64,000 nt of DNA, from contig NZ_CP031834.1 of assembly GCF_003590645.1 (NCBI RefSeq), positions 2,356,501 through 2,420,500 of the forward strand, read 5' to 3'. Each line of letters opens with the position of its first letter. Position 1 is the first letter of the stretch. Origin of the DNA: Mesorhizobium sp. DCY119 (GTDB lineage: Bacteria > Pseudomonadota > Alphaproteobacteria > Rhizobiales > Rhizobiaceae). Below, piece by piece: positions 52,577 to 61,625 of this stretch. Under the pieces are notes generated by a model, which saw nothing but the letters and a program-made list of their open reading frames with translations, had not been told where the DNA came from and made no database searches. The position numbers were made by a program, and so were the translations under genes.

Positions 52577-53773
52577 ATGGAAAGCATAGCAGGCAGATTG
52601 TCCTACCTTTCCATCAAGTGCCGAAGAAGACCGTTATGGCGCCTTGCGCTTGGTGGTTTGCTGGGCCTGACCTTCAGCCTGTCCGGCAGTGCCTTCGCCC
52701 AACAGCCGCCGCCGCCAACCGTAACGGTCGCCAAGCCTGTAGTGCGCGATATCGTCGAAGACGATGAATTCGTCGGGCGTTTCGATGCAATCGACGATGT
52801 CGCGATCCGCTCGCGTGTGGCCGGCTACCTGGCGGACATACATTTCCGCGACGGCCAGATGGTGGCGAAAGGCGATCCGCTTTTCACCATAGACCAGCGC
52901 CCTTACCAGGCCGCCTTTGACGCGGCGAAGTCGCAGGTGGATGTGGCGACGAGCCTGCTCGAATTCTCCAAGATGCAGCTCGACCGGGCCGAGCAGCTGG
53001 CTAAGTCCGGCAATCTTTCCGCCTCCACGCTCGATGACCGCCGGCGCGAGTTCCTCTCCGCGCAGGCCCAGCATCAGGGCGCCGAGGCCGCATTGCGCAC
53101 CGCCAGCCTCAACATGGAATTCACCGAGATCAAATCGCCGCTATCGGGCCGCATTGGCCGTAGGCTGGTCTCGCAGGGCAATCTCGTCCAGCCGGACTCG
53201 ACCCTGCTCACCACCATCGTCGCGCTTGACCCCATCGACTTCTATTTCGACATCGATGAGCGGGCCTACTTCTCCTATGCCCGCGATGCGCGTCAGCGCG
53301 GCGGCTCCATTCAGGAAGGGGGAGGCGGCATCGACGTTTCGGTTCGGGTGGCCGACCAGAACGAGGCCGCCGTCAAAGGCAAGCTGGACTTTGCTGAGAA
53401 CCGGCTGGACGAGGCGACCGGCACGATGCGCGCCCGCGCCCGCTTCGACAATAAGGAGGGGATGCTGCAGCCGGGCATGTTCGGCCGCATCAATGTGCCG
53501 GGTTCGTTGCCGCATCCCGGCGTACTGCTGCCGGACGAGGCGATCGGCGCCGACCAGAACCGCCGCATCGTCTTTGTTGTCGACCAGGCGGGGCTGGTTT
53601 CCACAAAGCCGGTCCGCACCGGCCCGCGCATCGACGGCTATCGTGTTATTCGCGAAGGCCTGACGGGCGATGAAACCGTCGTGGTCAATGGGCTCGTGCG
53701 TGTGCGTCCGGGCGTCACCGTCAAGCCCGAAGCGATCACCTTGCCGCCCAAGGCCGAAGGGCAACCGCAATGA
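52577..53773 (+). CDS. RND efflux periplasmic adaptor (membrane fusion protein)
   Basis: A 398-residue MFP: signal peptide ending near SAFAQQ (residue 43), hairpin and lipoyl domains (IRSRVAGYLADIHFRDGQMVAKGDPLF in segments), beta-barrel, and membrane-proximal region (GRIGRRLVSQGNLV, MLQPGMFGRINV). It links the inner-membrane pump to an outer-membrane channel, which is not encoded here. GAGGAG precedes the ATG. It overlaps the pump gene by four bases (ATGA). Confidence 0.92.
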   Translation: MESIAGRLSYLSIKCRRRPLWRLALGGLLGLTFSLSGSAFAQQPPPPTVTVAKPVVRDIVEDDEFVGRFDAIDDVAIRSRVAGYLADIHFRDGQMVAKGDPLFTIDQRPYQAAFDAAKSQVDVATSLLEFSKMQLDRAEQLAKSGNLSASTLDDRRREFLSAQAQHQGAEAALRTASLNMEFTEIKSPLSGRIGRRLVSQGNLVQPDSTLLTTIVALDPIDFYFDIDERAYFSYARDARQRGGSIQEGGGGIDVSVRVADQNEAAVKGKLDFAENRLDEATGTMRARARFDNKEGMLQPGMFGRINVPGSLPHPGVLLPDEAIGADQNRRIVFVVDQAGLVSTKPVRTGPRIDGYRVIREGLTGDETVVVNGLVRVRPGVTVKPEAITLPPKAEGQPQ

Positions 53774-56700
53774 GGTTCTCTCATTTCTTCGTCGACCGCC
53801 CGATCTTCGCAGCGGTCCTTTCGATCGTGCTCCTGATCGTCGGCGGTATCGCCTACACGCAGCTTCCGGTCGCCCAGTATCCCGAGATCGCCCCGCCAAC
53901 GATCGTGGTGCGCGCCGCCTATCCCGGCGCGGACGCCGAAACAGTTGCAGCTACCGTCGCGACGCCGATCGAGCAGGAAATCAACGGCGTCGAGAACATG
54001 CTCTACATGTCGTCCTACTCGTCGGAAACCGGCGCGATGGCATTGACCATCACCTTCGAGATCGGCACCGACCTCGATCAGGCTCAGGTGCTGGTGCAGA
54101 ACCGCGTCTCGGTGGCCGAGCCGCGCCTGCCGGAAGAGGTGCGGCGGCTCGGTGTGACGACCGCCAAGAGTTCGCCCGACCTCATGATGGTCGTGCACAT
54201 GCTGTCGCCGGACGACACCTACGACCAGCTCTATGTCTCGAACTATGCGCGAACGCGCATTCGCGACGTGCTGTTGCGACTGGACGGCGTCGGCGACGTC
54301 ATCATCTTCGGCGAACGCGAATATGCGCTGCGCATCTGGCTCGACCCTGAGAAACTGTCGGCATATGGCATGACGGCCGGCGATGTGGTCGAGGCATTGC
54401 GCGAGCAGAACGTGCAGGTTTCCGGCGGTTCGATCGGCGCGCCACCGGTCACCGGCGGATCGGCCTTTCAATATACGGTGACGACGCAAGGGCGCTTCAA
54501 TGATGCCCGTGACTTTCGTTATGTCATCGTCAAGTCGACAGAAGGGCGCCTGATCTCTCTGGAGGATGTGGCGCGCATCGAACTCGGCGCCAAGGACTAT
54601 GTCACCAATTCCTATCTCAACGGCAAGCAGGCGGTGGCGCTGGGCATTTTCCAACGGCCCGGAACGAATGCGCTGGCGGCGGCCGACGAGATCCAGAAAA
54701 CCGTTGCCGATCTGGCGGCGGATTTCCCGAAAGGCCTCGCCTACGAGATTGTCTACAACCCGACCGAGTTCATCGCCGAGTCGATCAACGAGGTCTACAA
54801 GACGATCGCCGAAGCGATCCTGCTGGTCGTCATCGTCATCATCGTCTTCCTGCAATCCTGGCGCATGGCGATTGTGCCCATCGTGGCGATTCCGGTGTCC
54901 TTGATCGGCACATTGGCATTCCTTTATGCCTTCGGGTTCTCGCTCAACATGCTCACGCTCTTCGGGCTCGTGCTGGCGGTCGGCATCGTCGTCGACGACG
55001 CAATCGTCGTGGTCGAGAATGTCGAGCGCAACATCGCGCTCGGGCAGACGCCGCGGCGCGCTGCCCACCGAACGATGGACGAAGTCGGCACCGCTGTGCT
55101 TGCGATCTCGCTGGTGCTGATTTCCGTCTTCGTGCCGACGGCATTCATCCCCGGCATTTCAGGCCAGTTTTATCTCCAGTTCGCCATCACCATCGCGGTC
55201 TCGACGGCGATCTCAGCCTTCAATTCGCTGACGCTTTCACCGGCGCTGGCCGCCACCTTGTTCAAGCCTCACCACAATGGCGAGCATTCAAACTTCATCC
55301 TGGCCCGGTGGGGCCGCGCGCTTGCGGACGGCTTCAACAACGGCTTCGACAAGCTTTCGCATGGCTATGCCAAGCTGGTGCATCTGCTCGTCGGTTCGTG
55401 GGCAGCGTTGCTTACGATGCTGCTGGTCTTTGCCGCCTTGATTTACGCCACGGTCTATATGCTGCAGACGGTGCCGCGCGGCTTCATCCCGCAGATGGAT
55501 CAGGGCTATGCCATCGTCGTGGTGCAACTGCCGGAAGGTTCCTCACTGGGCAGAACCGACGCCGTCGTCCAGAAGGCATCGGAAATCATCAGGAAGACGC
55601 CCGGCGTCGCCAATGCCGTTGCATTTGCCGGCTTCTCCGGCGCGACCTTCACCAATGCCAGTAATTCGGGCGTGATCTTTGCCGCCTTCAACAGCTTCGA
55701 GGAAAGGCTGAAAGAAGGCCAGTCGTCCGGACAGATCATCGGCAACCTGTATGGCAGCCTGCAATCGATCCAGGAGGCGTTCATCATAGCTCTGCCGCCG
55801 CCGCCGGTGCCCGGCATCGGCAATTCGGGTGGCTTCAAGATGATGCTGCAGGAACGCAACAGCGCCGACATGCGGCCGATACTGGCGCTCGCCTATGAGA
55901 TTGCCGGCAAGGCCAACCAGACGCCGGGTCTGACGGGTGTGTTCACCACTTTCTCGGCCTCCAGCCCGCAGTTCTTCCTGGAGATCGATCGCGACAAGGC
56001 CCGCATCCTGAATGTGCCGATCCCCAACATATTCGAGACGCTCTCGATCAATCTCGGCACTGCCTATGTCAATGATTTCAATGCGTTCGGACGTGTTTAT
56101 CAGGTCCGGGCGCAGGCGGATCAGGCGTTTCGCCTGGAGCGCGACGACATTCTGAAACTGAAGGTCCGATCGGCTACAGGCGCGTTGGTGCCGCTGGGCA
56201 CTCTGGTGGAGATCCGCGACGTGACCGGGCCGTCGCTGGTGCAGCGCTACAACATGTATGTCTCGGTGCCGGTGCAGGGCAACGCCGCGCCGGGCGTCTC
56301 CACCGGTGATGCGCTGAAGGCGATGGAGACGGTTGCAACGCAGACGCTGCCACAGGGAACGTCGTTCGAGTGGACGGAACTTGCCTTACAGGAAAGCCAG
56401 ACCGGCAACACGGCGATCCTGATTTTCGGGCTGTCGGTGCTGTTCGTCTTTCTTGCGCTGTCAGCTCAATATGAGAGCTGGATCATGCCGTTCGCGATCG
56501 TGCTCATCGTGCCGCTCGGCGTGCTGGCGGCACTGATCGGCGTGGCCTTCCGCGGACTGGACAACAACGTGCTGGTGCAGATCGGCCTGGTGGTTCTTGT
56601 GGGTCTCGCCGCCAAGAACGCCATCCTGATCGTCGAGTTTGCCCGACAGGGCCAGGAGCGCGGCGCGTCTGCGGTCGAAGCGGCAGTGGAAGCTGCCCGG

Positions 56701-56946
56701 CTGCGATTGCGGCCGATCCTGATGACCGCCTTCGCCTTCATCCTGGGTGTCGTGCCGCTGATGATCGCCACCGGGCCGGGCGCTGAAATGCGGCAATCAC
56801 TGGGAACGGCGGTGTTCTCAGGCATGCTTGGCGTGACGATCGTCGGCCTGTTCCTGACGCCGGTGTTCTACGTGACGCTTCGGCGGCTTTTCCCATACCG
56901 GAAGCTGGAGGAAGAGGCGGCGGTGGTTCGGGGGGCCGATATCTAA
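53770..56946 (+). CDS. RND multidrug efflux pump, inner-membrane subunit (AcrB/MexF type)
   Basis: A 1058-residue HAE1-family transporter: FFVDRPIFAAVLSIVLLIVGG at the start, twelve membrane helices in two sets separated by large periplasmic loops, and the proton-relay Asp pair in helix 4 (GIVVDDAIVVVENVER, about residues 407-422). Second-half helix motif GLAAKNAILIVEFA near residue 945. It pumps hydrophobic compounds using the proton gradient and is co-translated with the adaptor. No local TetR repressor gene is seen. Confidence 0.94.
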   Translation: MRFSHFFVDRPIFAAVLSIVLLIVGGIAYTQLPVAQYPEIAPPTIVVRAAYPGADAETVAATVATPIEQEINGVENMLYMSSYSSETGAMALTITFEIGTDLDQAQVLVQNRVSVAEPRLPEEVRRLGVTTAKSSPDLMMVVHMLSPDDTYDQLYVSNYARTRIRDVLLRLDGVGDVIIFGEREYALRIWLDPEKLSAYGMTAGDVVEALREQNVQVSGGSIGAPPVTGGSAFQYTVTTQGRFNDARDFRYVIVKSTEGRLISLEDVARIELGAKDYVTNSYLNGKQAVALGIFQRPGTNALAAADEIQKTVADLAADFPKGLAYEIVYNPTEFIAESINEVYKTIAEAILLVVIVIIVFLQSWRMAIVPIVAIPVSLIGTLAFLYAFGFSLNMLTLFGLVLAVGIVVDDAIVVVENVERNIALGQTPRRAAHRTMDEVGTAVLAISLVLISVFVPTAFIPGISGQFYLQFAITIAVSTAISAFNSLTLSPALAATLFKPHHNGEHSNFILARWGRALADGFNNGFDKLSHGYAKLVHLLVGSWAALLTMLLVFAALIYATVYMLQTVPRGFIPQMDQGYAIVVVQLPEGSSLGRTDAVVQKASEIIRKTPGVANAVAFAGFSGATFTNASNSGVIFAAFNSFEERLKEGQSSGQIIGNLYGSLQSIQEAFIIALPPPPVPGIGNSGGFKMMLQERNSADMRPILALAYEIAGKANQTPGLTGVFTTFSASSPQFFLEIDRDKARILNVPIPNIFETLSINLGTAYVNDFNAFGRVYQVRAQADQAFRLERDDILKLKVRSATGALVPLGTLVEIRDVTGPSLVQRYNMYVSVPVQGNAAPGVSTGDALKAMETVATQTLPQGTSFEWTELALQESQTGNTAILIFGLSVLFVFLALSAQYESWIMPFAIVLIVPLGVLAALIGVAFRGLDNNVLVQIGLVVLVGLAAKNAILIVEFARQGQERGASAVEAAVEAARLRLRPILMTAFAFILGVVPLMIATGPGAEMRQSLGTAVFSGMLGVTIVGLFLTPVFYVTLRRLFPYRKLEEEAAVVRGADI

Positions 56947-57044
56947 AGCCAGCGGCAGCAATAGTCGGATACGCTTGGTCTTCCAGGATTATCCGCGATG
57001 CGGCTCGTTTGGCGAAAATTGACTGAAACAGGGAGAGACGATCG

Positions 57045-57428
57045 ATGTTCTACGCCATCCTGGCTTATCACGAGGAAGGAGTGGTCGAATCCTGGACCGA
57101 AGAGGAGGATGCGGCGCTGATGGCTGAACTGCTTCAGGTCAACGATCGCCTCGTCGGGGAAAAGCGTCTGGGCCCAGCCGCACGGCTCGGCCCGACACAG
57201 GGTGCCGTGACCTTGCGCGGGGAGGGTGCCGGTTTGGTCACGGACGGCCCCTTTGCCGAGACCAAGGAGCAGTTGCTCGGCTTTTACGTGGTGGATTTCC
57301 CGACGCTCGAGGCTGCCGTCGCAGCGGCGCGCGACCTGCGTCGCGCCAATCCGACGGCGGTGTATGAAATCCGGCCGATTTCACTCTATGTCCCCGGTGC
57401 GCCGCTGACGGCCTGGGAGGAGAGCTAG
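57045..57428 (+). CDS. YciI-family (DGPF domain) protein
   Basis: A 127-residue single-domain protein with the family hallmark DGPFAETKEQLLGFYVVD (about residues 65-82) and an N-terminal YAILAYHEE strand. GGGAG precedes the ATG. In many genomes such genes are followed by an ECF sigma factor gene; here the next gene is on the other strand and encodes a siderophore reductase. The biochemical role is unknown. Confidence 0.85.
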   Translation: MFYAILAYHEEGVVESWTEEEDAALMAELLQVNDRLVGEKRLGPAARLGPTQGAVTLRGEGAGLVTDGPFAETKEQLLGFYVVDFPTLEAAVAAARDLRRANPTAVYEIRPISLYVPGAPLTAWEES

Positions 57429-57438
57429 CAAGCTTCTC

Positions 57439-58542
57439 TCACGCGTCCTCGCTATCCGCTCCTTTTCCTGCATCGTCTTCGCTTTTGCCGCGGCGCCAAT
57501 AGGAGACAATGAGATTTTCTTGCTTACTCAGGCCACGTTCCTTGCGGAGATAGGCGCGGATCGCGCGAAAGGCTTCGAACTCGCATCCCGCCCAAGCGTA
57601 GACGGAAGTGCCATCGGCTGGAAACGCTGTGCGTCGCACGGCATCGGCTAGCAATTGCGTGGTGCCTGCCATTGCCCCATTGCGGCAGAGCCATTCGACC
57701 TCGATTCCGGCCTTGAAGGAAAGCGGCTGAATTTCACTTTCGTCCGCGACTTCGATGAGCGCCTTGCCCCGTGCATTTTCCGGCAGGTTTTCCAGCATGC
57801 GCCCGATTGCCGGCAGCGCGGTCTCGTCTCCGGCAAAAAGGTACCATTCGGCATCGACGAGGCCACCGCCGCCCGGTCCGACGATGCCGACCTGATCGCC
57901 GGCCTTTGCGTGTTCGGCGAATGTCGATCCCGGTCCTGCATCGGCATGGATCACGAAATCTATATCGATTGTGCCCGCCGGAAGGTCGAACGAGCGCACA
58001 GTGTATTTGCGGAACGAGGGCCGGCGTTCCGGGTCCTGCCACCTGACCAGACCATTGGCGCCGACGCTCGGCCACTGCGGCTCGGTCAGGTCAGGGTGCT
58101 GGACCAGTATGTTGAGATGCAACGCGCTCATATTGGTGAGCCGGTCGATATTCGCGCCCGAAAACATGATCCGGCGCATATGTGGCGTCACGTTGCGGAC
58201 ACCGACGATCCGAAGAATCTGGAAGTTGGGTGGGCGTACGAAATCGCCGCCGTCGCCTGTCCATGAGATCTCCGGGGTCTGCGCTCCGGCGAACTCGACG
58301 ATATGCGAGGCAACCGTCAAGCGGATGAAATAAAGCTCTTCAAGGCTCGCGGCGGTTGCATCGATACGCATAACGTCGGCCTCGTGCGAAAAACGGGCGC
58401 GCGAATTGGCGAAACGCACGACGTGTTCGCCATTGCACGCCTCCACGGATGCTCCGTGCTCGACCATATGTTCGCAAAAGGGGGCGATTACCGTTTCAGG
58501 GTCGGCAAGAGCGATGCGGGCCTGCGCGACAAATTCCTTCAT
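57439..58542 (-). CDS. siderophore-interacting ferric reductase with fused DUF2218 domain
   Basis: A 367-residue protein. Residues about 8-95 match DUF2218 (adPEtviapFCeHMVEHG-type start, ending SLEELYFIRLTVASHIVEF). Residues about 115-350 form the FAD-binding SIP reductase (RKYTVRSFDLPAGTIDIDFV, then GPGGGGLVDAEWYLFAGDETALPAIGRML in segments). It reduces ferric siderophores taken in by the operon upstream. ATG 58542 follows GGGAG; the frame before it overlaps the next gene's start region and is dropped. The ATPase gene ends 22 bases earlier. Confidence 0.88.
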   Translation of the reverse strand: MKEFVAQARIALADPETVIAPFCEHMVEHGASVEACNGEHVVRFANSRARFSHEADVMRIDATAASLEELYFIRLTVASHIVEFAGAQTPEISWTGDGGDFVRPPNFQILRIVGVRNVTPHMRRIMFSGANIDRLTNMSALHLNILVQHPDLTEPQWPSVGANGLVRWQDPERRPSFRKYTVRSFDLPAGTIDIDFVIHADAGPGSTFAEHAKAGDQVGIVGPGGGGLVDAEWYLFAGDETALPAIGRMLENLPENARGKALIEVADESEIQPLSFKAGIEVEWLCRNGAMAGTTQLLADAVRRTAFPADGTSVYAWAGCEFEAFRAIRAYLRKERGLSKQENLIVSYWRRGKSEDDAGKGADSEDA

Positions 58543-58564
58543 CACCGAAACTCCCTTTGATCTG

Positions 58565-59389
58565 TCAGTTATTCTTTGAAATCGAGGCGCGGCGTGACGC
58601 ATGCGGCACGACACCGTCGACCATGATTTGAAGCCGAGCTTCGGAGCAGCGCTCCACGCGGGACTCGATCTCATAGACCTCGGCCAGCATCGTCGGTGTG
58701 ACGATTTCGGCTGGCGGGCCGGCGCTATGCAGCGCGCCATGCGCCAGCACGATCATCTCGTCCGCCCATTGAGCTGCGAGCGCCAGATCGTGCAGCACCG
58801 CCACCACAATCCGGCCGGCGGCGGCATAATCCTTGACCATGCGCATAACGAAGAATTGCCGGGCCAGATCGAGCGCACTTGTGGGCTCATCCAGGAGCAG
58901 GACGGCCGGTTCGCAGGCGATAGCCTGTGCGAGGCTCGCCACCTGCTTTTGCCCGCCGGAAAGCATGTCGAGCCTTTGGGAGGCGAGATAGGAAACGCCG
59001 AGCCTTTCCAGGACGCCCAGCGCGCGCTCCTCGATGGGTTGACCGCCATCGCAGGCACCCGTCACCCTCAGTGCGGCGATTATCGTTTCGAGGACGCTCA
59101 GCGAAACATTGTCGGGCAGGCTTTGGGGCATGAAGCCGATCATTGTCGCGCGCGGGGCCGGCCGCATATCCATGAGGTCGATCTCGCCCAGCTTTATTTC
59201 ACCGCGCGCGCTGATCAAATGCGCCATGGCGCGCAGGAGCGTGGACTTGCCTGCGGCATTCGGTCCGACGAGGGCGACGAGCCGTCCGGGTTTCAGCGGT
59301 GGCAGGCTGAGTCCTGCGATGACGTTCCGTGCGCCGTAGCCTGCATGAAGATCCCGCACGCTCAGAAAAGCGTTTTCCTTCGCCTTCAT
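58565..59389 (-). CDS. siderophore ABC transporter ATP-binding protein
   Basis: A 274-residue FecE/FepC-type ATPase: Walker A GPNAAGKST, signature LSGGQKQ, Walker B VLLLDEPTSALD, H-loop VLHDLA. It overlaps the permease stop by four bases (ATGA). Drives import of the siderophore bound by the binding protein. Confidence 0.92.
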   Translation of the reverse strand: MKAKENAFLSVRDLHAGYGARNVIAGLSLPPLKPGRLVALVGPNAAGKSTLLRAMAHLISARGEIKLGEIDLMDMRPAPRATMIGFMPQSLPDNVSLSVLETIIAALRVTGACDGGQPIEERALGVLERLGVSYLASQRLDMLSGGQKQVASLAQAIACEPAVLLLDEPTSALDLARQFFVMRMVKDYAAAGRIVVAVLHDLALAAQWADEMIVLAHGALHSAGPPAEIVTPTMLAEVYEIESRVERCSEARLQIMVDGVVPHASRRASISKNN

Positions 59390-60441
59390 CGGCCTGCCCC
59401 ATACTGGCGCAGCACAAGCACGAAGAATACGGGCAGGCCCACCAGCGCCGTCACGATCCCGATGGGTATCAGCACGCCGGACACGATCATCTTTGAGGCA
59501 AGGGAGGCCAGCAGCATGACCAGCGCGCCGACAGCCATACTGGCCGGCAGCAGGAAGCGGTGGTCCTCGCCAACCAGCATGCGCGCAATATGCGGCCCCA
59601 CGAGCCCGACGAAGCCGATAATCCCCACAAAGGCTACGGCAGTCGCCGAAAGCAGGCTGATACGCAAAAGAGAGGTCAACCGCAGCCGGCCAATATCGAC
59701 GCCGAGGCTTTGGGCACGTTCTTCGCCGAACCGCAGGACCGTGAGGCGCCAGGAAGCCGCGAATGAAAACGGAGCCGTTGCCGCCAGCACGATGAATACG
59801 ATCAATGCGCTGTGGCTATCGGCGCGCGCGAGGCTGCCCATGCTCCAGAAAACGAGTTGCTGCAGCGCGTCCGCAGATGCCACGAATTGCAGGAGCGAAA
59901 GCAGCGCACCAGCAGAAAAGCCAAGCGCTATGCCGAAAAGGATCAGCGTTTGCGGGCCTGCGCCGCGTATCTTCGCCAGCACGTGGATCAAACCGAGCGA
60001 GGCGAGCGCGAACAGGAAGGCATTGGCCGAGATGGTCCAGCCTACGGGAACGAAGGGGAACGACAATCCAAGCACGATGGCAACCGCGGCTCCGAGCGCC
60101 GCGCAGGAGGAAACGCCCAGCGTGAACGGTTCTGCCAGCGGATTGCCCAGTATGGTCTGCATCTCCGCGCCTGCCAGCGCAAGGGCCGCGCCCACCAGAA
60201 GCGCCATCGCGCTCGTCGGTACACGAACCTGCCATACGATCACGTCGATGCGGCGGGCGACATCGCCAATGCCAAACAGCGCATTGAGCGTCTCCCGGAC
60301 CCCAAGTCCGGAAGGCCCGACCACGAGGTCGGCAAAGAATGCGACCATGCAGATCGAGACGAGCAGCAGGGTGAGCAGGATGCGGCGGCGTCTCGTCCGG
60401 CGGTAATGCAGGATCGCGCTTTGATCAACTGTCGGGCTCAT
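59386..60441 (-). CDS. siderophore ABC transporter permease (FecCD family)
   Basis: A 351-residue permease with nine or ten helices: VRVPTSAMALLVGAALALAGAEMQTILGNPLAEP, quoted in parts, and the ATPase contact loop VGIIGFVGLVGPHIARML. ATG 60441 overlaps the binding-protein stop by four bases (ATGA). A single permease gene means it forms a homodimer. The longer upstream frame lies inside the neighbour and is dropped. Confidence 0.92.
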   Translation of the reverse strand: MSPTVDQSAILHYRRTRRRRILLTLLLVSICMVAFFADLVVGPSGLGVRETLNALFGIGDVARRIDVIVWQVRVPTSAMALLVGAALALAGAEMQTILGNPLAEPFTLGVSSCAALGAAVAIVLGLSFPFVPVGWTISANAFLFALASLGLIHVLAKIRGAGPQTLILFGIALGFSAGALLSLLQFVASADALQQLVFWSMGSLARADSHSALIVFIVLAATAPFSFAASWRLTVLRFGEERAQSLGVDIGRLRLTSLLRISLLSATAVAFVGIIGFVGLVGPHIARMLVGEDHRFLLPASMAVGALVMLLASLASKMIVSGVLIPIGIVTALVGLPVFFVLVLRQYGAGR

Positions 60442-61625
60442 GGCTGTTGGCGGACCGTCTCGTCTTCGAGGCCGATCCAGAACGTGCCTTCGATCGGAAC
60501 CGCCATGAACCGGCGGTTTATTTCGGCCAGCGTCTCTGCAGGATCGAGTTCGGCGAACAAATCCGGATGCGTCCATTTTGCAAAGCACTCGAGCATAAGC
60601 ACGTTCAGTGCCGAGATCGAAAGCTGATGCGAGACGGCGAAGGCGCGTCCCTCGCGCACGGCGGTGAGTTCGCCCAGAAGGTGGCGGCCGACCACTGAGC
60701 GCAGCGAGGCGCGCGCCGCTTGAGCATCGATCCCGCCGCCGACCACAAGGCCGCCCTGTGCCGCCAGATGCGGCCCTCCCGTGCCGATATAGACTTGCGG
60801 ATCCACGCCCAATACGTATTCGGCGCTCAGCTGGCCATCATATCCGGGCACCGTGTCGGCGCCGATGCTATGGCCGCCTGCAAGCTGCATAAATTGCGTC
60901 AGGCGGTTTTCCGCGCCGGGTGTCGCGCAGCAAAGCGCGCCTGCATGGGCATCGATGATCGCATTCGGGCGCTGCTCGACACCTTCGAGGCGCTCGGCCA
61001 CGGCCTGGTAGCGCTTCATAACGAAATCGGCAAATTCGCCGGCCTGCACCTCCCGTCCGATCGCTTTGCCCAGAAGCCTGATCGAAAAGGATGTAGCTTC
61101 GGCAGGGTCTCGTGCGGCGTTCTCGGGCCCGTCCAGGAAGATGACGGGGACACCGGCTGCGTTCAACCTTCCGGTCACGCTTTCCCAACCAGGCTGCCAG
61201 AGGCTGACGACGAAGAGATCCGGGCGAGCACTCAATATCGTCTCGACGGAAACGTTGGCGGGAACGACGCCACCAACGACTGGAATATCGTCTATCGCCG
61301 GAAACCGCTTGCGGAACGCCTCATACATTCCGCGATCGACGCGCCGTGGCGTGGCCCAGCCAGCAAGTCTGGCCACTGGGTCGGGGTCGATCAGTGCGAG
61401 AGAGAGCAGCAACAGACTTTCATTGGTCACGATACGCGTCGCGGGTGCGGCAAGACGCACCTCACGGCCCGTAGCATCGGTCAGTACGATCTCGGCGCGC
61501 GCGTCGTGAAGGCCACCCCATGCTATCGCGAAGAGTGCAGCGAGAAGGACAAGGCAGTAACGGGCGAGGGCCGCTGAAAACCAGGCGGCCCCTTTCACGC
61601 TCAGGCGGTATGGATGCCTCACCAT
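60438..61625 (-). CDS. siderophore-binding periplasmic protein
   Basis: A 395-residue class III binding protein with a hydrophobic signal segment (about 14-40) ending near ARAEI. Mature motifs: LTDATGREVRLAAPATRIV, then the backbone helix and ALCCATPGAENRLTQFMQLAGG near residues 228-249 with a Cys pair. It overlaps the receptor stop by seven bases. Longer than the usual 310-340 residues. The siderophore type cannot be read. Confidence 0.88.
   Translation of the reverse strand: MVRHPYRLSVKGAAWFSAALARYCLVLLAALFAIAWGGLHDARAEIVLTDATGREVRLAAPATRIVTNESLLLLSLALIDPDPVARLAGWATPRRVDRGMYEAFRKRFPAIDDIPVVGGVVPANVSVETILSARPDLFVVSLWQPGWESVTGRLNAAGVPVIFLDGPENAARDPAEATSFSIRLLGKAIGREVQAGEFADFVMKRYQAVAERLEGVEQRPNAIIDAHAGALCCATPGAENRLTQFMQLAGGHSIGADTVPGYDGQLSAEYVLGVDPQVYIGTGGPHLAAQGGLVVGGGIDAQAARASLRSVVGRHLLGELTAVREGRAFAVSHQLSISALNVLMLECFAKWTHPDLFAELDPAETLAEINRRFMAVPIEGTFWIGLEDETVRQQP

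Noticed and set aside
58601-60406. A 601-residue open frame on the plus strand across the ABC transporter genes
   Set aside because: It crosses two genes with full sets of ATPase and permease motifs on the minus strand; its sequence is low-complexity Ser/Arg/Ala.
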